In this document: piece after piece, positions 23,430 to 32,269 of the stretch
Layout: each line of letters starts with the position of its first letter
Numbering within the stretch: position 1 is the first letter of the stretch
NCBI GenBank assembly: GCA_021234155.1
Contig: JAJEKV010000049.1
Location: 9,712,292 to 9,776,291 of the forward strand
Length of the DNA: 64,000 nucleotides
Direction of reading: 5' to 3'
DNA from: Isoetes taiwanensis
Taxonomy: Eukaryota > Streptophyta > Lycopodiopsida > Isoetales > Isoetaceae
The notes under the pieces: generated by a model
Database searches by the model: none
The model's input: the letters and a program-made list of their open reading frames with translations, nothing else
Told to the model about the DNA's origin: nothing
Position numbers and translations under genes: made by a program

Positions 23430-26400
23430 CGATTGCAATTTTTCCCTAAGTGTGATTTGAAGCTTTTTCCTCTGGCGCATATTTATTTGTGGGGCTAGGA
23501 CCTAATCATGGCTGGATGAGGAATAATGATGGCTGAAAGGCCCACGGGTATTGATATGGCACAACGAGTGTGGTGTGGATATGGGAAAGCTGGAGGGGAG
23601 TTGAGAACGAGGAAACACAAGAGCTTCCAGCCTAAAACATCCGCTCCTGCTGATAAAATATCAGGGCAACCCGGTAAGATCCGTCCCTGTTGTTCCTTGC
23701 CCATTCTGACATAGCCAGCAATCCGGTTGTTTGATCTGCTAAAATCGATGGGTTCATGCCTGTCAACAGGGACTTTTGTGAGAGGCTTGCTCTGCAGCAA
23801 AAGTGGATGTGCTCATAGCCCTCTGTTTTTACTTGGAGTTTTTGATGCGAATGACAAAGTTTTATTAAATTCTTCTAAATTTGTCCAAATCGGTCATTTT
23901 TTGCTTAAGATGTGCAGAATTGGTTAGATTTGCATGATAATCCTTTTCGGAGCAGCTCTGATCCTCCATTATTAGCTAAAAAAACAGATATGCCATACTT
24001 TTATGGATGTCAAAATGCCGTTAAAGCTAAAGCATAGTCAGGACTCAAAGCTGAGCCCCGCATATTGCCGGAATGACCCAAATGCATCTATTCAAGTCCA
24101 AAAATGCACTAGAATACGCATTACAGAGGTTTAAGCACCAAAGTGAAAACCCAAGCAGCCTTCTGAGCCTCTGAGTTAAATTATATGTTGATGGTTCTGC
24201 TACTTATGGATTGATCTATCCAAAATGTCGAAAAGGGCATCTCTTCTCTCATGGGCAAATTTGCCCCAACTTTTAAACAGTCGAGTCTGTCTCTATTTCG
24301 ACAAATCTGCAAGTCTAAGAGGAATTTTTCCTTCCAAATGACTTTATCAGAGATGGTTTTGGACTTGCAATTCCACTGTGTAGAAGCTTCACTTTCATAG
24401 TTAATCTCCAATAAGGTCAGGCAGAGAAGAATAGGAATGGGATATTGAACAGTTTTAGCTCATCATCTGCCAATATGCAGCAAGTCTATGACTTTTGGCT
24501 ATAACTTAACTCCTCGAGGTGTGATCATACTTGTGGGGGCACTAACCAAAATCCTTGGAACTAATTGTCTACCAACTGATTCACTGATGACAAAACTCGT
24601 ACCTTTGTACCGATAATTTCAATGTTAGTGAAAGATATGTTTTGCCAATTAGAGCTCCTACAAAAGCAAGAACGCACCAAGATCTCCTTTTTTACTCCAA
24701 TTCACTGTAATCATATAGCTAAGAAGCTTTACACCTCTGCACAAGGGACCACTGTTACGCAAACTAGAATGAAACTCAGAAATCATTAAGAACTCCAAGC
24801 AATTGAATCGTGTCTCCGGTCAGGTAGTACGCCCAATGGATATTCACTAAGGGTGCCTATAAACTCATAACTAGAATTTGATTCAACTTATATGTCGAAA
24901 GTGTATTAATAGACACATTTAGAATTTAGGCTCTTTTTCCATGGTAGACGTATTTTCAAAAGTCACATGGGCACCTATTGTTCTAAAAGAAAGTCACTTT
25001 TCCCCTACGATCCTACGGTACAAAACTTCCTCAAATTCAAGCATGTATTTCATTCAAATCTCTGTGACAGTGGGCTGCAAATTTCTTTGTGACAGTGGGT
25101 CTTCCAATTTGAAGGATATCTCAATTTTTGTGGCAGTTTGGAGAGCAAGCAGCGTGATTTTGATGCATGGCCTGTGAACAACATACAGGGCCGAGGTTTT
25201 GAATCATGCAAACAACATGGCGATAGCATTGCACCACAACTCGTCATGCATCCACCGCAAGTTCGAAACTCTGTTGCTTTGAATTTATGCACATCTGCAA
25301 ACAAGTTTCAACTTGCATTTTGCTCACAATTTCCGAGAGATTAAAATTTAAGTTGTCAAATTTTCAGGAGCATATTTCACTTGAGAAAGAGCACAGATCA
25401 TAGATGAGAAGTGATTCTAGGTTATTGAATCCGTGATTCGAGTAGTTTCTATGATAGTCACATTCAAAGTTAAAGCCAAGGCAATGGATTTTTTGTAGCA
25501 ATAATGTCGGATCGATTACGAGAAGGAATTGAACTGGAAGTCGGATTATTGTCACGAACAAAGACTTCTGTTGCAAATTTGCATGCCACATCAAATTTAA
25601 ATTTTGGCAAATGCTTTGTTTCTTATAGAAGTTGTGTTTAAAAGGCATCTGAGTGTAGAACAAAATCTAACTAGCCTCCGCATGTTTCTAAGCTACAGTC
25701 AAATTATATGGCATGCTAAGGTGGTCGGTTACGTTGAATTTAAACAAGGTTCCACAAGACAATTTGCTCAATTGTTTTATTTAACATTTATAGATTCACC
25801 TTACCCTATATTGTTGCTACAACTTTTGTTTTTCTATTTTCTCAAGTTCCTCATGATGGAGTGCAACATGCAGCTAGATTTACGATTTGTTTATAGTGGG
25901 GATGTTGCAAGATGCTCTTCAACCTCTTCTCGGTGTTGCGCCTTGTGACCTTGGACATACTAACATAAGGTCAAACCATGAGATTAGACTGTCGCGCAGA
26001 AATAAGATGTGATGTGATCCATATAATATCTTTCTGGGTCCAAATCATCAATAAAATCTATCGTTTTAGAGTAAAATGTGCTACATAATGTATGATTAAT
26101 AACAGAACATGTTCAAGTAAGCTCATATGCTCTTCCTTAGCAAACAAAAGCTAACAGTTACAGATTCGGTTGTTTCAGAACTGCTTCAATGGACCACTGT
26201 CTCGAAAAATCGGGGCAACTTATGCGCCTGTTATTGCACTTTAATTCTCAGGAGGCCTGCATGAAGAAATGGCTCTGGCGAAAGAAGCCTCAGCCCAAGC
26301 AACTCAAGCCAGTTTCTGTTTCGATAACAATGCCAGAAGCTCTAGCGTTCAAATTCAAACAACATAACTCAATTAATCATTCCTCCAGTGAGATTTTTTT

Positions 26401-28500
26401 CCCCATGGTTTCATTTATTAGCGAAGCCCAGCTCATGGATACCCTGCTCAGGTGATGATTTTAGCTTATGAAATCACCAAATCTTCCGGTGGTAATTACT
26501 CCCGGGTTGCAGAAGGGGCCGGCTCCGCCGGCGCTAAATTCTTGTACAGGTATAATATTTTAATATAAATTATTTTTAGGCGAGATGAACGGTCTAGATT
26601 TGATCGTGATGAATGGTCGAGATTTCGATCCTAGTAGAATGCTCCTATTGGCCCGCCCCTTTTCCCCCTACGCCCGCCACTTTCCCGCCCTTGCTGCCTT
26701 CCATTTGCATGCCTGTTCTCTTGGTGCAGTGCTCAGCTATGGCGAATATTGCCATACTTCCGGCTATGGCGCTCGAGCTATGCACAATATGCAAGTGGTC
26801 ATCGTCGCCATATCCTTGCTCTGTCATATACTCTGCTCTGCAAAGTAACTGCAGCCCTAATGCAGCCATCTGCTCCCTAGGGCTATGCTTATGCCTGCTT
26901 GCAGGAGAGGAGCTGCTTCTGCTGCTAGATTCGGTAAATCCACTTCTAGGTTGCCATCTTTTCCTCCTTCTAATGCATCCTCTTAAGCGACTCAATCGAC
27001 TTCGACCAGATGTGTAGGAGGCGCAGAGTAGTCTTCCTTATTCTTGGTACATACGTAAGTCTTAAACCTTGCTTTGCTTCCTTTTCCACATGATTTCTAG
27101 TATATTTTAGTTTACTTTGGCCGCATTTAGTGGCCCCCTTTGGATGCCCTTTTCTCTGGGCATATTGGCTTCCACCATAGCTCCGGCAGCAACATTTCTA
27201 GTACAGTTTTTTGTTTCGCTATGGTCCCCAGCCGCTGCATGTGGTAGTTGTTCCATCTGTTAAGCAGTTATTTATCCGGGATGCAATGGGGGGGCTATTT
27301 GAGCAGGATCGAGTTGTGGGTTTTCAGGTTTCTGCTCAGAAGATATGGTCGAATGCATCATTAGCTAGACAGGGTTCTTCATTCCCTGCATTTTAGGCTT
27401 TGCGGGTTCAAAAGCCTTTTGCAGAACCTGGCAGAACTTTTCTATACAGGGGAAAGTATTGGGGTGCACTAGATTAAATACTCTGGCGGCTAGGTTTTTG
27501 AAGGAAATCTGTGCTGGGATTGTTTAAGAGGATTTGGACATGACTTCTAGTTCTAGGATGCCCACATTGAAGGAGAGGGAGAATAACAAATGGGGTGATG
27601 GCATATCCAAAGGCGCTGGCCGTTAACTGGCAACCCATTTGAGAGCTGGAGTTGGGACCGGCAACCTCTATTACGAAGGTAACTTAGCCTCTGCTACTCT
27701 ATTCCTCTCTTCATTCTAAGTTAGCTCTAAAGAATCTGTTACAACATTGAGCTGCAATTCTACCTCCAAGTTCTCCTTACTGCTGTTGCTATTTAGTTCT
27801 TCGTTTTTATTTCCTTTACAATGGTAACCTGACTGTTTTATACTACAGAGGCATGAGAAGGAAATTTAGAGGCATACGAAGGAAATTAGCTTGAGAAGTA
27901 TACCTCCAACATACCTTGAGAAAAATAGTTTTGCAACCTTCCTGCTACAAGGTATGTCAGATCTTGGTACAATTTACAGGAGCCTTTATAGACCTTAAAG
28001 TAAGAAGTTATCTTTTCATACTTTATTGCATCACCGGACGGAAATAGAGGTGATTGGTTTAAGCTGCATTATGTTTCTGTTATTTATGTACTCAAATACA
28101 AGTGCAAAGTCAATACTTTCTTTCTTTAAGACATTTCTATCTGAATTTGTTTTGATATTTATGTGCTTAAAGTACAAGGTTGGTCTTTCTATAAGATGTT
28201 TTTATCTGAATTTGTTTTATAAGTATTTTTGAAAATAGATTTGTCATTGTTTATGAATTCTGGAAATGGTTGGGGTTCAAATCCCCTTGCTCCCTGAAAG
28301 CATACATATTGACTGAAAGCATACATATTGACATGGATGTAATAAGTACAACGATACGTAAAAGAAACCATCCACATTCTTTAATGGTTTGTTAAATACT
28401 CTTGAAATGCTTTAAACAACAAAACATTACTCCTTAATAGATTTTAGTTAAATAAAGTTGAAATGGTTTAAACAACAAAGTGTTACTGGTTGTTGAACAA
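23430..28500. other. Interior of the CACTA-like element, no gene recognised
   Basis: ORFs of 60-134 codons occur, but none has family features and most overlap others. One hairpin-ended repeat lies at 26515-26546. A 19-bp tandem duplication lies at 28294-28331. Confidence 0.5.
26515..26546 (+). repeat. Hairpin-ended dispersed repeat, copy C
   Basis: Arms GCCGGC (26518-26523) and GCCGGC (26527-26532) around TCC, followed by GCTAAATTCTTGTAC. Confidence 0.7.
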
Positions 28501-28599
28501 AGTGTTATTGGTTGTTGAAATGATTTAAATAACAAAGTGTTGCTGGTTATCATCAATGGTTTATAAATGATAACCATGAAGATAAGGCATAACCAAATC

Positions 28600-29032
28600 A
28601 TGCACATTTGGAATAAACTATTACTAATAGTAATAGTAATTTGAATCTAACACATTGCGAACCATATGCATTTACCATGACAATTAGCCATGCTAGTTCA
28701 CCACAATAACCAACCACACTATAGAATCACATGAATAGAGCAGCATATTAAACCACATCCACACCATCGTGTTATACCATAAGAACTAACCATGCCCTTA
28801 AAACACTATAATATACCACATAAATTTACCAACATGCTATACCACTTTGACAAACTCTACAAAGGAAACCATTAGCAATTACCATACCATAACACCACCC
28901 TAACAAACCTTACAAAAGAACCCATTAGTTTAGCCTCATATGGTTTTTAATGATATCAACCCACAAACATGTATTGGTTTTGTAAAATGGTTTTATAGTC
29001 ACAACCATGGGAAAAACCATGTAGTGTTTTAA
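28600..29032. repeat. Right subterminal repeat region of the CACTA-like element
   Basis: Repeated ACCACA, ACCATG and TATACCA motifs mirror those near the left end in inverted orientation. Confidence 0.65.
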
Positions 29033-29474
29033 TTTTGGGTGCCTTGTGCCCGCTTCGTTGGTTGCGACTTCAGATATACAAAGAAATGGGCAAAGGAAGA
29101 TTATGAAAAATTCCTTGACCAGCTTAGCACGACGACGGACCAGCAGCTTTACTGGATAGCTATATTTATTACGCCGGACCGCGTCAATGAGTGCCTATCC
29201 GCCATGAAGACAATAGACGGCGGCAGCCGTGTTTGGGTTGGTTCCTACCAGGACCCACCGGCTAGAACTGCTTCTACCTCTAGATTCCGAGAGTTGCAAT
29301 GTCTTGTCCTGCTAATGTATGTTGCCAGAGACGCAGCGGCTCCGCCATCTGTACAGGAAATAAATATTTGCTTCGCCAATTCCGACCATCCTAAGCAATA
29401 TGCTAAGTTTCCCAAGCATTTGCGAGATAAACAGGACATCGAAAAGAATTTGCCTGATCATGAGTGTGCAGCAG

Positions 29475-29550
29475 GTATGCATTTCAAATTGGGCGCCCGC
29501 CGAATTTTGTTGTTGACTATGAATGTTTCTAACATTTGTTTTCCCTGCAG
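29475..29550 (+). other. Short intron carrying one palindrome
   Basis: A GTATGC donor and CCCTGCAG acceptor bound a 76-bp intron. Splicing joins HECAA to YWLYRPW in phase through one Ala codon. The palindrome copy occupies 29486-29507 with centre CC. Confidence 0.75.
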
Positions 29551-29659
29551 CTTATTGGCTGTATCGTCCTTGGTGCGACAAGGGTGCAGCAGGTGGGGGA
29601 GGAGTACTCGTCTAGAATCAGTTGGAAAGTAGGACGTGCACCTATCTAATACAGAAGTT

Positions 29660-29780
29660 GATGTTGGAAGGTTGCACTGTTCTCGACTTCTTTTCCGGTG
29701 GTGCTTTTAGCCGAGCTGCAGTGTGCGAGGGCTATAAAACATTGTCTTTTGAGACATACGAGAAGCTGGAAATTAAGCTT
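29660..29780 (+). other. Methyltransferase motif I-like segment
   Basis: The translated run TVLDFFSGGAFSRAAVCEGY matches the pattern D-x-F-x-G-[SG]-G..AA..GR at the C-terminal side of permuted DNA methyltransferases. The upstream block with GCDFRYTKKW.KEDYEKFLDQL lies where the catalytic DPPY loop would be, but the key residues are absent. Confidence 0.5.
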
Positions 29781-30532
29781 GTACAGATATTCGAGCAACT
29801 CGATATCATGTTAGACGAGAAAAAATCAAGAGTTCGGGCACTACAAAAGATCAAAGAAGGAAAGAAGAAGGCCTCTACTTCCAAAAATTCTCCTCAGCCT
29901 CAGCTTCCTGCTCCTGAGACACCTTGTCCGTTCTCCTCTACAACCATAACCGAAGTGCAATCCCTTCTGAGACAGGACAAGAGCTCCATTCAGCTAGAGC
30001 TCAAAAGGGCAGTGGCCCTTGGCTCTCAGGATTTAGAACTATTTAGGAGAAGAAAAGAGAACATCAACGCACTGGGAGGGACCGCACTGGTGAATACTCA
30101 GGACATGATTGAGGCGACCTCAAAGTTCGAAGAAGAGGTTGCTAGGGATCCTGAGTCTGTCGTTGTCATGGAAACTCAGGAAGGGGACATTCAAGATGGA
30201 GAGGATGTGGTCCCCAACACATTGAACAGTCAAGATGGAGAGGAGGAGGTCGCGAACACAGAAGACAATCAGGGTGCAGATGAGGAGAATGAAGAACTGG
30301 GGTCCGAAGATTTTAGGCAAAGAATGGAAAAGATCAAGGAGGCAGCACAACAACCTCTGCCCCAGCATGAAGAACCCAGCACGAAGAATTCAGAAGAGGT
30401 GCCTCCAGACGAAATATGGGATTTCAAAATATGGGAAATATGTTATGAACATTTGTAATTACTTCTTTTTCAGAAATGATAATGTTGCCTTCATTTCCTT
30501 GTGTTAAAATTCTCTAGTTTACTTTGCTAACC

Positions 30533-30666
30533 AAATTGGGCGGGCGCCCAATTTGGTTACCGTAGAAACTAAAACCTTTAATTTAATTTATTTCACGACC
30601 AATCTTGTTGCTGTTAACTTGAGACCTTCGCTATCTTCGGCCAGAAATTGGGCGGGCGCCCAATTT
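30533..30666. repeat. Palindrome family, copies 15-16
   Basis: Copies at 30533-30554 and 30645-30666, both with full arms and centre GG. They follow the stop codon of the methyltransferase-like gene by 75 and 187 bp. Confidence 0.9.
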
Positions 30667-30818
30667 GCTGCCGTGAGGTGAAGTGAAAGTGAAGAAAAAG
30701 GGGAGGTCGAGGAGCACAACGTTACAAACTACTCAGGTTCGATGCTTCCTTATATCATTATATCATCAAAACCTTATATCATTACATCCTTATATCATTA
30801 CATCCTTACATCACAGGT

Positions 30819-31243
30819 TCACTCATCATCAACACCTGTTGCGGTGATGGCATTCAGCTCATAGATCTCCTGATCAGGTAGCCAGATTATGTGGATCACT
30901 ACACGACTTTGCCCGAGGCAACCAGTGTGTCCCGTACGCATACCGTACCGTACAAGTGCAAGTTTACTGTTCTCTGAAAAACAAGTAGTTATTTAAAAAA
31001 AAAACGTCATGAGTATTTTTTAAAAATACTTACGTACATACAAGTGCGGTACGGAATGGATCCTTTTCAAAAAATATGCGTATTTTTGCAACACTGGAGG
31101 CAACGAATCTCAGGACCATCCGCTAACATTTGCAGATAGGGATCAAGTTTGACACCGTTCATCACGCATTCACAAAGATCCCGGTAGATCATGGAGCACT
31201 TGATGGTTCGCATGTGCTCTAGATGAGGAGGCAAGGATGCCAT
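30819..31243 (-). pseudogene. Small paralog a (80 codons), split by a hAT MITE
   Basis: From the ATG at 31241-31243 the protein starts MASLPPHLEHMRTIK and contains YRDLCECVMNGVKLDPYL. It is then interrupted by a 174-bp MITE plus an 8-bp duplication (30923-31104). Beyond the insertion the same frame gives VVIHIIWLPDQEIYELNAIT and stops at 30819. Two paralogs lie next to it (31568-31825 minus, 32023-32268 plus), sharing the C-terminal pattern V.IH..W.....Y.I..IT. A TATA box is present about 35 bp upstream. The function is unknown. The protein is too short for an obvious enzyme and could be a DNA- or protein-binding accessory factor of the island. Confidence 0.6.
30923..31096. mobile_element. 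hAT-type MITE, 174 bp
   Basis: The ends are CAGTGT and ACACTG, and the inverted similarity continues to the shared TACGCATA about 12 bp in. The flanking direct repeat is GAGGCAAC on both sides (30915-30922 and 31097-31104). An 8-bp target duplication and CAGTG-type ends fit the hAT superfamily. It has no coding capacity. Confidence 0.85.
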
Positions 31244-31274
31244 GGGAGATGAATGACCTCTACCGAGTGGAGTT

Positions 31275-31284
31275 CCTTTTATAG
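31275..31284 (-). promoter_or_regulatory. TATA box of small paralog a
   Basis: Minus-strand CTATAAAAGG, about 32 bp upstream of the ATG at 31243. Confidence 0.65.
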
Positions 31285-31396
31285 TGAGGTAAAATTATTG
31301 ATGTAAATTATTGGTGTAGATTATTGGTGCAGATTGTAGCGTGTACAAGTATCATGTACGTGTACGTCATGTACACGCCATCAATCATTGCAGCGC

Positions 31397-31418
31397 AAAT
31401 TGGGCGGGCGCCCAATTT
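31397..31418. repeat. Palindrome family, copy 17
   Basis: Full arms with centre GG. It lies between small paralogs a and b. Confidence 0.9.
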
Positions 31419-31567
31419 TAGCGCCAGGGATGGAGATTAATATTGTTTCACAGGAGTCATATACAAGACAAGTGTAATAGTTTATCTCAGAGAACTTTGT
31501 ATTACACAAAGAAGTGTGATTGCGTTGGATACTCACACAATCTGATTAAAACAACATGACAAGCATT

Positions 31568-31825
31568 GATTTAGGGGGACTCTTCTGAGTCATTGTCACC
31601 AGGCACCCCAGTGATCTTTTCTATCATGTACATTTGGTGCTTTCTATTCCATATCAGATGGATGATAACATCGAAGGGATTAGGGTAATGGCGAGGATTG
31701 AGAGCGACAGTGGTCATCTAGTCTTCCATCGGTATCTCTCGCTCGCGGCACTGCTTGAAGTTTTCGTGATTCATTTTGCAAGTAATGGAATCACGTTCAG
31801 GACCAGAATGAGACCACATGGCTAG
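31568..31825 (-). pseudogene. Small paralog b
   Basis: From the ATG at 31825 the minus-strand frame reads MWSHSGPERDSITCK, meets an in-frame TAG after about 34 codons, then continues with FDVIIHLIWNRKHQMYMIEK and ends EESP at a stop near 31568. It aligns along its length with paralogs a and c. The stop makes it a likely pseudogene. A TATA box sits at 31861-31872 on the same strand, giving the same spacing to the ATG as its relatives. Confidence 0.5.
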
Positions 31826-31860
31826 ACGCAGGCCAAATTTGATGGACGAAATTGGTTTGA

Positions 31861-31872
31861 TATATATTTATA
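31861..31872 (-). promoter_or_regulatory. TATA box of small paralog b
   Basis: Minus-strand TATAAATATATA about 36 bp upstream of the ATG at 31825. The region between b and c is a 200-bp divergent promoter. Confidence 0.55.
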
Positions 31873-31979
31873 CACACCATAATTATTGATGGTATTGTAC
31901 AGAAAGGTTATTGAATATACATACTACTCGTATATACACCCAATAATGTTGCTATAGTTGTCATCAATAATTCCATGCC

Positions 31980-31987
31980 TATAAATA
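31980..31987 (+). promoter_or_regulatory. TATA box of small paralog c
   Basis: TATAAATA, 35 bp upstream of the ATG at 32023. Confidence 0.65.
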
Positions 31988-32022
31988 TAGCCGCATTCGA
32001 GTGCACAGCACATTCCTTTGAT

Positions 32023-32268
32023 ATGTCTCGCCGTCCTGCTAGACTTCTTCAGAGGTCAAATCTTGACACCCTCACTTGCCTTATGACTTTCGACGATCTT
32101 CATGCATGCATCTTCAAAGGGATCACCCTTGATCCCTGGCTGCATGGTATAGCTACTGGTCGAAAGAAAGATTCCCCCGGCGAGTACCATGTTACTATCC
32201 ATATTGTTTGGGTTCCGGAGCGCGAGGTTTATGAGATTGATAAAATCACCAATAATTATAATCTCTGA
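32023..32268 (+). CDS. Small paralog c, intact, 81 aa, unknown function
   Basis: The frame opens upstream at 31975, but I choose the ATG at 32023 because it sits 35 bp after a TATA box, as in paralog a, and aligns with that protein's start. The product begins MSRRPARLLQRS and contains FDDLHACIFKGITLDPWLHG, then YHVTIHIVWVPEREVYEIDK. It is the only undamaged member of the three-gene cluster. There are no membrane segments or signal peptide, and the N-terminus is basic. It belongs to the palindrome-marked island by position and by its relation to paralog a, which lies between palindrome copies. Confidence 0.6.
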   Translation: MSRRPARLLQRSNLDTLTCLMTFDDLHACIFKGITLDPWLHGIATGRKKDSPGEYHVTIHIVWVPEREVYEIDKITNNYNL

Positions 32269-32269
32269 G

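Larger units (their letters stand above)
22533..29048. mobile_element. CACTA-like DNA transposon, 6.5 kb, non-autonomous
   Basis: The ends are exact inverted repeats, CACAAGGCACCCAAAA at 22533-22548 and its complement at 29033-29048, flanked by the 3-bp direct repeat CCC (22530-22532 and 29049-29051). Short TIRs starting CAC with 3-bp target duplications are typical of the CACTA (EnSpm/CMC) superfamily, although CACAA is a variant start. Several hundred bp inside each end are filled with AACCACTATA / TATAGTGGTT-type subterminal repeats, as expected for that superfamily. No transposase ORF was found, so it is probably non-autonomous. It contains a captured gene-like segment (23200-23420) and a hairpin-ended repeat (26515). 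Removing the element plus one CCC leaves the host frame continuous. Confidence 0.8.
20045..30458 (+). pseudogene. H3-tail / ParB-like / DNA-methyltransferase-like gene, decayed and split by a transposon
   Basis: After an AG acceptor, codons 1-9 from 20045 read M-A-stop-T-K-Q-T-A-R, the universal histone H3 tail with Arg2 changed to TGA (a CpG-type C-to-T change). Next come DFLIDVEDTVDRAFVRYK (about 20335-20388), a Ser/Lys-rich linker (20680-20980) and a block with GVGFEIEVDVFKMH, ISPEHLDTLYESF and EFWIVNSNHTTTVAQLL (21090-21330), which resembles a ParB/sulfiredoxin-like fold. A helical part follows an intron (21587-21889). The frame is interrupted at 22532 and resumes at 29052. After another intron (29475-29550) comes LEGCTVLDFFSGGAFSRAAV (about 29660-29720), like motif I of permuted DNA methyltransferases, then an acidic tail. 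Lesions are the TGA at 20051, frame changes near 20410-20460 and 21400, and a TAG at 29613. The catalytic DPPY motif is not visible. Domain calls are tentative. Confidence 0.55.

Noticed and set aside
26585-27017. ORFs within the CACTA-like element as a transposase
   Set aside because: They are short, Leu/Ser/Cys-rich and without transposase motifs. The antisense frame is equally open.
22533-29048. The 22.5-29.0 kb interval as a large intron of the split gene
   Set aside because: Its ends are inverted repeats with a 3-bp target duplication and do not have GT-AG borders in the right phase, so it is a transposon insertion.
30533-30666. Palindromes as transcription terminators
   Set aside because: Two copies follow a stop codon, but many others lie in introns and upstream regions, so a general terminator role does not fit.
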